The position numbers and the translations under genes are program-made. A stretch of DNA of 64,000 nt from NCBI GenBank assembly GCA_037039925.1, contig JAXRKP010001316.1:48501-112500 (forward strand), given 5' to 3'. The notes beneath the pieces are model-generated. The model saw only the letters and a list, made by a program, of their open reading frames with translations, had not been told where the DNA came from and did not search any database. The stretch's first letter is position 1. Every line of letters begins with the position of its first letter. This document shows positions 23,607 through 33,690 of the stretch, in pieces. This DNA comes from Doris montereyensis (Eukaryota; Mollusca; Gastropoda; Nudibranchia; Dorididae).

Positions 23607-24336
23607 GTGAAAATGAAGTAAATAAACTTTTCAAAAATCTTAAAATAAATAAAGCCTGTGGACCGGACAATATAACCTCACGTGTCATGAAATTATGTTC
23701 TAGTGAACTCTCAGGTCTATTTTCGTACACGTTTAATTTATCACTGTCGTTAAATGAAATACTGAATGCTTGGAAAAAGGCCTAAATATCTCCTGTCCCA
23801 AAATGCAGTAATATAAAACAAAGGAATGATTTAAGACCAGTAGCATTGACATCTACTTTAATGAAATGTCTTGAGAGGATTGTGTTAAAAATAACTACAA
23901 TTACAAGTGGACCTACTCTTGACTTACACCAATTTGCCTATAAATCTAAAAGGGCGTTGAAGATGCTATTCTATTTTTTACGTTTAACATGTAAAATCAT
24001 CTTGATACTCCAAAAAGCTATGTCACAACTCTCTTCGTTGATTTTTCAAGTAATTTTAATACAATACAGCCACACATTCTGATTCGTAAATTGTTAAATG
24101 TGGTTTTGGGAAAAAGTGTAACTCTCTGGATCTTACATTTTCTGACCAACAGACCTCAATTTGTTAGATTAAAATCAGAGAATGGTATTTTTAACTCATC
24201 AGTAATTGAAACAAACACTGGAGCACTCCAGGGGACTGTCCTTGCACCTATACTTATTTCTATCTACACTAATAATTGTAAAACTGCGTTTGAAAACATC
24301 CCAATAATAACATATGCAGATGATACATCTATCCAA
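23607..24336 (+). mobile_element. Rex1/CR1-group LINE, 5' piece (split by RTE)
   Basis: RT fragment reading ENEVNKLFKNLKINKACGPD, LSLSLNEILNAWKKA, a stop, then ISPVPKCSNIK and later TNTGALQGTVLAPILISIYT and IITYADDTSIQ (catalytic Y-A-D-D about 24311-24322). The order K-A-C-G-P-D, W-K, P-V-P-K, H-Q-F-A-Y is that of the Rex1/CR1 group. 5'-truncated (no endonuclease) at the junction with repeat R1. The reading frame is broken by stops and frameshifts. The element resumes at 27516 after the nested insertion. Confidence 0.88.
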
Positions 24337-24397
24337 CCGAGCAGTGGACAGGTAAGCACCTGTACGGGGAGTAGATGATCCCGCCTTCCACGAGTCT

Positions 24398-24529
24398 CCT
24401 GCTGCCTTGCAGGTCGGTCTTGGCTGACCAAAGGCTAAGGAAGTTAATCCTGACAGAAAACAACCTGCTGCCTTGCAGACCGGTCTTGATGGACCAAAGG
24501 CTAAGGGAGTTAACCCTGACAGAAAATAA
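24398..24529 (+). promoter_or_regulatory. two 66-bp 5'-UTR monomers of the RTE element
   Basis: Units at 24398-24463 and 24464-24529, both starting cctgctgccttgcag and containing gaccaaaggctaag and ctgacagaaaa. The copy at 42861-45805 starts exactly at one such unit. Tandem 5' monomers act as promoters in several LINE families; that role here is inferred. Confidence 0.6.
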
Positions 24530-24618
24530 CAAAGCCCGGTAGGGGGCCTCAAAGTGGCAGCCCCACCATCTACCTAAGTGATGCAGAAAAATACAGAGAA
24601 AAAAATAATATACCCGGC

Positions 24619-25400
24619 TTGACCTTTCAACAACGAAAATGGAAACGAACACGGTCTGTGATTTTTGGAACATGGAACGTTCGGGCAATAAGTGGAAAAG
24701 AGTTAGAATTAGTTGAAGAAATGGAAAATTTCAAAATAGAAATTTTGGCTATTACAGAAACAAAGAAAAAAGGACAAGGAATAGAAAATGTAGGACCAAA
24801 TAATATTTTAATCTTCTCAGGAGTAGATGTCAAAGCTAGAGTTAGAGCAGGAGTAGGTCTCCTAGTGCATAAAAGGCATGAAAAGCTATTAGAAAGCTGG
24901 AAATTTATATTCCCACAGCTATTAGAGGTAAATATTAAACCAAAAGGAAGAGAAATTAAATTATTAATAGCTTATGGACCAAACGAAGACGCAACTAAAG
25001 AAGAAAAACATACCTTCGAAAACGATTTACAAATAGTTGCAGAGAATCTTAAAGACAAACAGGAACTAATGCTTTTAGGAGATTTAAACGCTAGAGTAGG
25101 CAACAATGTAGAAACATTAGGAGGAGTAATAGGTAATGAAGGAGAGACAACAACTTCTCCAAAGGAAAGAAACTAATAGATTTTTGCCTAAAGAATAACA
25201 TGAAAATAGCCAACACCTTTTTTACTCATAAAGATATCCACAAATATACAAGAGTAAATGAAGACAGGTGTGAAAAAGTTAATGATAGACTACATAATAG
25301 TTAGCAGCTCCTTTTTACAGTACATTGGATGCAAGAGTAAGCAGAGGCGCAGAAATATTTAGTGATCATCACCTAGTGATTGCCAAAATGAGATTACTGA
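24619..25400 (+). pseudogene. RTE apurinic-type endonuclease domain (decayed)
   Basis: The open frame up to 25176 reads GTWNVRAISGKELELVEEME, then LAITETKKKGQGIE, LIAYGPNEDATKE, MLLGDLNARVGNN, i.e. the N, E, Y and D-x-N active-site blocks in order. After a frameshift near 25150-25175 it continues to AEIFSDHHLVIAKMRL (S-D-H motif, about 25350-25394). It nicks target DNA for target-primed reverse transcription. No ATG before the block; the start is upstream or altered. Resembles craniofacial-development-protein-2-like annotations. Confidence 0.88.
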
Positions 25401-25603
25401 CTGAAGAAAACAAACAGAAAAGGAAAGAGAAGAAAGCTACTAAACTCAAAATAAAGGAATTAAATAAACCAGTAGTAAAACAGGTATACCAATCTAGGAT
25501 AAAAGATTTATCAATGAAAGACAGATGGATCTGAATGATAGCACAATAGAAGAAAAGTGCCAAATGTATAAAGAAACACTCCTCAGTTGTACTGAAGAGG
25601 TCT

Positions 25604-27487
25604 GTGGTAAAAAAAATTCAAGGGGATAGGAAAAGAACAGCATGGTGGAATGGGAATGCCAAAACTAAAACTATCAAAGAAAAGAAGGATGCCTGGAAGA
25701 AATACTTGCAAATAAAGAGATCAGAGGATAGGATAGATTACGTGAATAAAAGAACTATCGCCAAGGAGGAAGTTAGGAAAGCAAAACAGGAACAATGGGA
25801 AGAGTTTGGACTAAAACTTCAAGAAAGCTATCAAGGAAATTAAAAGCTGTTCTGGGGGGGGGGGCAATGAAGAGCATGAGAAAGACCAAAAGCCCAATAC
25901 GACAAATTAAGAATGAGTAAGACCAAAGCATGCCCAATACGACAAATTAAGAATGTGAAGATATAGATATATCAATGGAAGAAATCCAAACAGCTATAAG
26001 AAAAGTGAAATTAGGAAAAGCTCCAGGAGCAGATCAGGTTTATCCGGAAAATGATTAAAAACCAAGGGAGAGAGGCAGACAAACTATTACATGCAATATG
26101 CCAACGAGCATGGAAATCCAAACAGGTGCCAGACGACTCGAAAAAGGGAATGGTAGTACCAATACATAAGAAAAGATCAACTATGGAATGTTCAAACTAT
26201 AAAGGGATATCACTACTTAGCGTTCCAGGAAAAGTATATGCCAGGATACTGGAAATGAGACTAAGGAAAAGAGTACAATATCAGATTGAAGAGCATCAGA
26301 GTGGATTTAGACCAGGAAGAAGTGTACAAGACCCTTTATTTACAATTAGACAAATAATAGAAAACTCACTTGAGAGAAACATTGACTTGCGCCTGTGTTT
26401 TATTGACTTAGAAAAGACATTTAACACTGTGAGGAGGGACAAACTATGGCATTCCTTAAAAGAACACAATGTAGGGCAAAATTTAAAAGAAGCCATTAAA
26501 AGTTTTTACAATAAACCAACATGTACAGTGAGAGTAGCTGGAAACATATCTGAAGAATTTGATGTTGATATAAGAGTAAGACAGGGTTGTATTCTGTCCT
26601 TTTTTGTTTATCACATTTATGGATTCAGTCGCAAAGGCATCCTCAAAAATGAAGAAAATGAATGTAGGTATTTGGAAGCTCAAACCAGTAAATGTATCAA
26701 TGCTTTCATTTGCTGATGATTTAGTTCTGTTTGGAAAATCAGAAAGTGACCTTCAGTCGAATATCAACATTATGAACAGTGAACTAAATAAAAGAGGAAT
26801 GAACGTAAATGCAAAGAAAACCAAAACAATGCTAGTGACTAGGGAAGCTAAAAACAAAATCTTAAATTGGCCAGGGAGAATTTAGAACAAGTTCAAAGTT
26901 ACCATTACCTAGGAGTAATGATTAACTCAGAGGGAAAACTAAGAGAAGAAACCAGCCAGAGAATCAAAAAGGCAAGTGCAATATATACCCATCCAGGAAA
27001 GGCATTTGTAGATAAGCAAGAATTGTCAACAAAAACCAAAATGGCAGTATACAATACAGTTTATTGTCCTACTCTCCTCTATGGCTGCGAAACCTGGACC
27101 TTAGACAGTAGGGAATACAGTAGAGTACAGGCAGCTGAAATGAAGTATCTAAGAAGTGTAGTAGGGAAAACTAAAAGAGACCAAATCAGAAACACAACAG
27201 TAAAAGATCAAACCAGAGCAGATGGCATAAAAACTAAGATAGAAAAAAATCAATTGAGATGGTTTGGGCATGTAAACAGAATGAATGACAATAGAATAGC
27301 TAAATCAGTATACAGTGCTAAAACCCAAGGTAAAAGACCAAAAGGCAGACCTCAGGGAAAGTGGGAAGAATATATAAAAGAGGCATTGAAGCATAGAAAT
27401 TTAACTTTTTTGAAAGGAAACAGAAAATGGCAAGGCATCATGGAGAAATATCATCTTGAGCATTTGAACCCATACACCGAAAGGTAG
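25604..27487 (+). pseudogene. RTE reverse transcriptase (decayed)
   Basis: Pieces in three frames. 25604-25843 is the basic linker. 26051-26716 is the fingers and palm (MVVPIHKKRSTMECSNYKGI, CFIDLEKTFNTVRRDK; the first catalytic Asp is in I-D-L-E-K). 26604-26885 carries SMLSFADDLVLFGKSESDLQ (F-A-D-D at about 26709-26720). 26867-27487 is thumb and C-terminus (YHYLGVMINSEGKL, LLYGCETWTLD, RWFGHVNRMNDNRIAKS, GRPQGKWEEYIKEA). The C-terminal G-R-P-x-x-x-W block is typical of RTE. At least two frameshifts inside the RT. Confidence 0.9.
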
Positions 27488-27515
27488 AATGGGAACTGAT
27501 AAAGAAAGAAGAAAG

Positions 27516-28200
27516 ACATCTATCCAAGCTCTTTTATCAGGTCAGAAGTAAATCTAATCAATTATGCTCAAGAAATCAAAAGGTTTGTGAAATGGTGTGA
27601 TGACAATTATTTACAACTTAATGTTAACAAAACAAAAGAAATGATTTTTGATTTTAGGAAGACAAATAACATCCATAATGATATTGTTATAAAAGATGAA
27701 ACAGTTGAGAAAGTTAATGAATATAAATATCTTGGCATAATCTTTGACGAGAAGTTAGAATGGCAAAAACGATCAAATAAAGTTTTAAAGAACGTGAACA
27801 AAAGAATGTATTTTATGAGGAAACTTTATAATTTTCAAATTAATAACACTCTAATAAGACTTTTCCATCAAGCTTGTATAAAGAGTATTATTATTTTTAG
27901 TATAACTGCATGGGGAGGAAATACAAGAGATAGAGAAAGAAGAAATTTAATAGGATACTAAAACACATAGGGCTAGGGAAACTCATAAATGATGTAGAGC
28001 CGGGAGAACTTTGAAGATCTGTATGAAATTCAATGCAAGATCAAACTCAGGAGTATACTTAAAGACAACACCCACCCTCTTTTCTCCATAACCAAAACAA
28101 CTAGACTAGTAGAAGCAGGTCGAGATTTATACATTTAAAATCCCGCACTGAGAGATATTTTAGATCTTTTCTTCCAAGTGCCATACGAAAGTTTAACCAT
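27516..28200 (+). mobile_element. Rex1/CR1-group LINE, 3' piece
   Basis: Resumes after the RTE with NLINYAQEIKRFVKWCDDNY, LQLNVNKTKEMIFDFRKTNN, YKYLGIIFDEKLEW, KRMYFMRKLYNFQINNTLIR, IIIFSITAWGGNTRDR. After a frameshift it ends with SRTERYFRSFLPSAIRKFN near 28190. The conserved W-C-x-x-N-x-L-x-L-N-x-x-K-T-K-E-M block and C-terminal R-x-x-R-x-x-x-S-F-x-P-x-A-I support the Rex1-like assignment. Confidence 0.9.
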
Positions 28201-28659
28201 ACCTTACCTTGAAAGCACAATGGCGTTTTCCTCACAATGTTTAAGAAATGACAATGCCATTTTTGCCGAAAATGGGACAAATTTAGTCTATCCTACTAGT
28301 GGATAGAGCAGTTCATTCCCATCATAATGATATCATAAAAGAAGCTCAGTATCGATTCTTTGAATTTATACAAATTTTTTAGAAACAATACAGGCCTATC
28401 TTTCAACACAGCTATTATACAATAAAAGCTAGAAATATTATCTAAAGTACGGCAAGTTGATACTCATTTTGAACGTAACAATAAATGCTATCCAAGACAA
28501 ACTTATTTGAGGATCTATTATGAATATTGCCTTAGATCGTTCGGAAAATACAGAACATATTCCGCGTATCTATTATCAAAAGGCACCATCTCAAAATGAG
28601 TAAAAGGTGCTGGTGAACTTGAAACAGTGTCAATTAGACGTAGTTGAGAGCCCCTGAAG

Positions 28660-29260
28660 GTTTTATGATGTTTCAAAGTATAATCCTACTCTTTTCTTAG
28701 GTTTATGGGAGAAAATGTATTCAAATAACAGAAAATAAGAGAAAAATACGATTTTCTAAGATGTCTTTTTGTTCATTATTTCCTATCTACTCATATTTCT
28801 CAATGTATCTTCATGAAATTTGGCATGGATGATGGGTGAGGGAAAACAAAAAAATAATCAGATGCTTTTATCTTATATGTATTATAGTTTTGGAAAGATT
28901 GAATTTTTTGTACAATATTTTTATATATTTTTGGTTGTTCTCATATGTTATTTTCAAAAATTCATAAAATCAAAACTTACTAATGAAACAAAAATCCGAT
29001 CTAATCAAATTTAGATATTGTATCAAACAAGGTGTGTGCCAAGTTTGAAAGAAATTTGCTGAAAAATGAAAAAGCCTATCGATATTGAAGTTGGTAAAAT
29101 TTGGGGTCAAAATCCAAGATGGTCACGATTTTCATGACAGCCGGAAGCGTAAGGAAAAAAACAATGACATATTTCAACTCTGTACACCATGCCCATTACA
29201 CCTATACATAAGTTAAATTGATAGGAACATACGGGAAAATTTTCCTCCAGGACCCACCCC
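28660..29260 (+). repeat. dispersed AT-rich repeat, copy 2
   Basis: Direct-repeat partner of 1-600 (gtttcaaagtataatcctac and following). It ends in a segment with tcaaaatccaagatggtcac at about 29106. 28200-28660 between it and the LINE shows nothing else. Confidence 0.6.
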
Positions 29261-29339
29261 CTGAAATCTGATACTGGCCAATCATTCTGTATATATCAAT
29301 ACTTAAGAAGTAAGCCACTAGTAACTGCATTAGGAATCA

Positions 29340-30540
29340 TTGGCATAATGATTATATCTAGAGTATATAGATTATATAGATCTAATCTAGATCTAGATCT
29401 AGATCTAGAAAAGAAAAATGTAGATCTAGACTAGCACTAGGTGGGTGGAAAGCCCAGATAGATTTAATAATTTTAGATCTTTAAAATTGAAGGAAATGTC
29501 CCGGATTTCTGCACACTTGACACATTCTCCCAAAAAAATCAACGTGCCATTTTGTTTAAACTTTTGTTTTGATTCTGAAACTGAGTGATTGGTTTAGCCC
29601 CATTATTAAATTATTAATCAATGATCAACAAAAAAAAAAGAGAAATTAACAGAATCCATCGTACAGTATACAGAGGCATGATCTAGACAGATCTAGATCT
29701 AGATCTAGATCTAGCTCTATACGATCATAAAATAAGTTACGGTTAATCTAGAAAAAGCAGATTATTCTAGATCTAGATTCTTTTTCAGATCTTATATCCA
29801 TATCTAAATCTAATTTATGACATGAAGCTTAGAGCTAGAGCCTAGCTTTAGATCAAAATAAAAGTTAAAACTTGGAACTTGGAACTTGACACACCACTTT
29901 TGGTTGGACTGCAGCTGCACTATTTCGATTTGCAAAGTTGCAGACGAGAGAATGAAGCAACAGGAAGCGGAAATTGATTCCTAGTTCAGACTTCAGACCC
30001 CAGCCTAGGTCTAGGCTAGATCTTTTATTCTTGCAGGAATTAATTTGATTTTCCTTTTTTGTTGGAGACAATTTGACTCACTGGAGTTAGATCTAGATCT
30101 ACATCTACGCCTAGATTAGATTGTATTGTAAACCAGTGGATTGTTTTTACCACACGAAAGGGCTAGATCTAGATCTACCGGTTATTATGCTCATGAATAG
30201 TGATTCTAGATCTTCGTTTATATTATATATCTGCTGATTGAGTTTCTTCGTCTTCATCTTCTCTTGTAACGTAGGCTAGAGCTAGATCTAAATCTAGTTT
30301 CTAGTTCTAGATCTAAATAGACTGCTAGAATTTTACTTTTATAGATCCAAATTCTAGATACAGTGAAGCTCACATCTACAACGGCATCGGTTTCAGCGGG
30401 ATCTTGGTTACAACCTTTTCAAATCCCAGTTTTAATCTCTGGAAAAGATCTCTAGATCTAAGCTATAGCTAGCTAAATTAGATCCAGATCTAGATCTAGA
30501 TTTAGATCCTAAAGCTAAATTTATATTCACAAAATTTCAA
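29340..30540. repeat. 1.2-kb patch dense in the TAGATC hexamer
   Basis: Scores of copies of tctaga/agatct, single or in short runs (e.g. 29383-29409, 29692-29715, 30478-30507), embedded in otherwise non-repetitive sequence. The motif recurs singly at 52550-52563, 54172-54180, 55454-55463, 55965-55980 and 56047-56056. A start of a pogo-like terminal repeat (tacagtgaagctcacatc, 30359) is also inside. No coding exon seen. Confidence 0.75.
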
Positions 30541-31439
30541 CCGACAAGTGGGATGCACCAAGACACCCCTCTTTCCTTTTCCTTGTTTTTCATTCCTTTC
30601 ACCGTGCTGTCCATTACTTGACACTTGCCAACCAGGATGAAAGTGAGAGCGATGCCATTAGTCCTTAGACAATTAGTATTAGTGATGGTATGCGAGCCAT
30701 TGTCTACTGATACGTTGACATTAAGAATCTGGCTGCTTTTTTACTATGAGTACTATGCTTGTTTCGTTCACATGGTGGAAAAAACTACCAGTCCATCAAA
30801 TTAGATAGTTTGAAAGGCACCAGTCTAGACAACCTCCCCTCCCCACCATCTGTGCAGCGAACCATATAAGAATTAATATTTTCCAGTTTTTAGTTTAGGC
30901 CATGTGCTGATGAGACGGTCGTTGATACTTCTCTTTCCAATGTTATTAATTTATTGTGACATATTGATATATAATCCATTCTTGTATTTTTATAAATGTT
31001 CCTCTACTATTGTAAAGTGCACTGAGCATGGATACCCATGGAATTTTGCTATATAAATGCTATATAAACAAATACGAAGTGCGTCGCCTAACACCATGGC
31101 TGACTATGAATACATACTCTCAGGATCAGAATTTTTTCTACATAAATTGTCCCCTTTACAACGCACCAGGACTGGCTTACAACATGATTTTTTACAGACA
31201 CTTAACTTGTTAAAGTTGTCAAGACATGACGTTTTCTAGATATAGTCAATGGTTTAGTATCAAAAAATAAAATGATCCATTATCACCTTAAATAGCCAGT
31301 GAAATTGGCACACATGATAAGAAACAATACAAACATTTGATATGGTTTGCCTAGATGTACTAGTCATCCGATGAACTTATCTTTTTATTGGTTTAGTCAT
31401 TTAACAACTAATGAATACATTGCATTATTTTTGAATTCA
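30541..31439. other. AT-rich, no gene seen
   Basis: Short open frames only. Nothing recognised except simple AT-rich sequence and the word tataaatgctatataaac near 31049. Confidence 0.4.
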
Positions 31440-33365
31440 GACTAAAAAATCAAAATTTTCGAATTTGAATTTTAGATATATCCTGAATTTTCAACTAAGA
31501 CTTTCAAAAAAAATATCACAAACATCTACCTCTTGAAACATACGAAAAAATAAAACAAAGTCTAATTCATTGGAGAAAAAGATACCTTACACCATATGGA
31601 AAAAAGTTTGGTCATTAAATCAATCCTGTTGTCCAAGCTTATACATGGTTTACAAGGTCTTCCTGAACCAGATTCTAAGTTAATGAAAGAATTCCAAGAC
31701 ATGTCCAATAGTTTTTTGTGGGACAATAAGAGGGATAAAATAAAAAGAAACATAGCAAGAATAAGATAGAACAAGGTGGTTAGGCTATGATTGATGTTAA
31801 TAATTTCATTTAGGCATTAGAAATCACTTGGATTAGATGCTTGTTCAATAACGATGGTAAATGGAGACAGCTTATATCTAAGAAAGTTAAACAAATAGAC
31901 CTCTTATTTACACTAGGCCCTGAATATGTGACATCAATTGTTAACCACATAGAAAATGTATTTTGGGCTGAAGTAATGCAGCATTACAAGAAATGTTCAT
32001 ATTTATACTCCCGAAAAACATTAATGACTTTTATTCACGTAGTTGTCTGTACTGTACAATAGAAAAATATTGATTAACAAAAGTACATACAAAATAAAGA
32101 AATGGTCAAATATAAGATTGTTTTCATTGGTCAACTACATGACGGATGTGATGTCTATTCTTATCAAGCCTTTAATCAGAAATATTTGATAGTAAACAAC
32201 AACAATTTTTTACTTATAAAGGCATTGTTAATTCAATCCGAACATATTCAAAATTTCATAATTTAGATGACTCCCCTTTAAAAGAATTTTTTTTAATTTT
32301 ACTGTTAATATGATTCTTAGTGATAGTAAAAATGCATCAAAGATCTACAGTTTAATGACATGTCAAATTATAAAACCGAAATGATTAAAAACTTGGGAAC
32401 AAAAATTAAACATAAGTATAGATACTTCAGCAGTCTTTCACACAGCTAAAAAAACCATCCTGATCCTAAACTCTGGTGGTTCCAATGAAAAAATATTGCA
32501 TAATATTTTAAGTACGAATAATAGCGTTTCAAGATATGTAGAAGATCAATCAGATAAATGTACTTTTTGTAATTTACATGTTGAATCAGTACAACACCTA
32601 CTTTGGGATTGCATACATGTAAAACAGCTCTGGGACGAAATTGAAAGACATATTAACGAGAATTGTCCACACATGTCTATTTTAAAGTTTTCTCTAAATT
32701 ACGTCCTCCTCGGGAATGCCGGATAATGAAATTCATAACAGCTGGATTTTTCATTTTATAATTATATGGCAAAATTCTTCATATAAAGAAATAAAATCAA
32801 CAATAAACTGCCTTAAATGATACACTTTAAAAAATATTTATAGATATTGTATAGAAAAATATATCAGTTTTAAACAAAATAGATTTGAAACCTTTGTATC
32901 GAAATGGAAACCTTATACATTTTTATTTCGATGTTTGATAGTTGATTGAAACCCTTGGTTTTCTGTTTCAACCTATCGTTGATTTAGAATAGCCTTTTTT
33001 TATTTATTTTTTTTTTTTTAGGGTGGAGAGGGAGGGGTTATTTCTTTATGCTCTGTTTTGTTTATGTTTATGCTTGTCTGTGTTGTTATTAAACGATAAG
33101 TTTATACAATTATTGTTAGTATGATTTATTTTGCAGTATTTTTGTTCTCGATAATCTTTTTTTTAAACTTATGTCCTACCATGTTTCTTTTGTCTTTTTC
33201 AGAAATTTAATACATCTTGTTTACATCAAAAAACTTTTCATTTCCTTTTTATTTGAAATCAATTGTAACTATTCTATTTGCATTCTCGCTTTTGTAAAAA
33301 ATGTCTGAAAATCTCAATAAAAAAAACAAAACAAAAACAAAGCAATAAAAAAACAAAACAAAACC
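31440..33365 (+). mobile_element. L1/Tx1-like LINE, 3' end, 5'-truncated
   Basis: Decayed C-terminus of an L1/Tx1-type ORF2. GGLGMIDVNNFI and ALEITWIRCLFNNDGKW lie near 31770-31862; further on (32496-32726) comes the zinc-knuckle motif CTFCNLHVESVQHLLWDCIH followed by VKQLWDE, i.e. the C-x2-C-x7-H-x4-C knuckle of this group. Many stops and frameshifts. The 3' end is an A-rich tail (33318-33365) after aatctcaataaaaaaaac. The RT core is absent. The 5' limit is approximate. Confidence 0.78.
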
Positions 33366-33570
33366 CTTTATGAATCATATCATTTAGATTTCTATCTGTA
33401 TCATTTTTTTAATGGTACAGAATTAAAAATCATGTTAAATATCACAAACTTCAATTTATTGCCCTACTATAACCACCCTGCCAAAAGTCCCAGGCATATT
33501 TATAATAAAGTCTTTGCTTTTTTGGTAAAAGTTCTTCCTCTTCTCTTTACCTTTGTAACAACAGTTATAG

Positions 33571-33690
33571 ATGTACCACTGCTGGCATTATAGATTTGAG
33601 AGAATGACAATGTTGCCACCTTTTGAGAATAAGAAAAAACTATACAAATTCCAACTTCCCAGATCTCCAGAGAGACTCATCTCAACAAGG
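33571..33690 (+). CDS. unknown gene, exon 1 (putative start)
   Basis: 40 codons from ATG 33571, with an in-frame TAG directly upstream. ATGs at 33604 and 33610 are alternative starts; the first of these has the better context. Starts MYHCWHYRFERMTMLPPF. The donor AACAAGG|gtatgt gives phase 0, while exon 2 needs two bases carried over. One G fewer in the run 33689-33691 would fit. Least certain exon of the gene. Confidence 0.45.

Larger units (their letters stand above)
24337..27515 (+). mobile_element. RTE-clade LINE, near full length, nested insertion
   Basis: A 3179-bp insertion bounded by a 12-bp target-site duplication, acatctatccaa, at 24325-24336 and 27516-27527. The uninterrupted site exists in the sister copy at 36793-36804. 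Order: GC-richer 5' UTR with two 66-bp tandem units (24398-24529), endonuclease, RT, then a short GAAA-like tail (about 27500-27515). No separate ORF1, as usual for RTE. Dead by several frameshifts and stops. Confidence 0.95.

Noticed and set aside
24398..24529. Two 66-bp repeats considered as a CRISPR-like array
   Set aside because: Directly adjacent units without unique spacers, inside a LINE 5' UTR in a eukaryotic genome.
24199..24688. 117-119-codon minus-strand ORFs across the RTE 5' UTR
   Set aside because: They are shadows of the tandem 66-bp units; the repeated peptide (FLSGLTSLAF) reflects the duplication, not a gene.
33571..33690. Exon 1 of the unknown gene as a REC114-type N-terminus (W-x-x-R-F-x-R then P-P)
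   Set aside because: Vertebrate REC114 begins with a W-P-L-x-R-Y-x-R-F-x-P-P-like motif, a loose resemblance of a few residues. The following exons show no PH-type domain and no REC114 C-terminal motif, so I did not assign the name.
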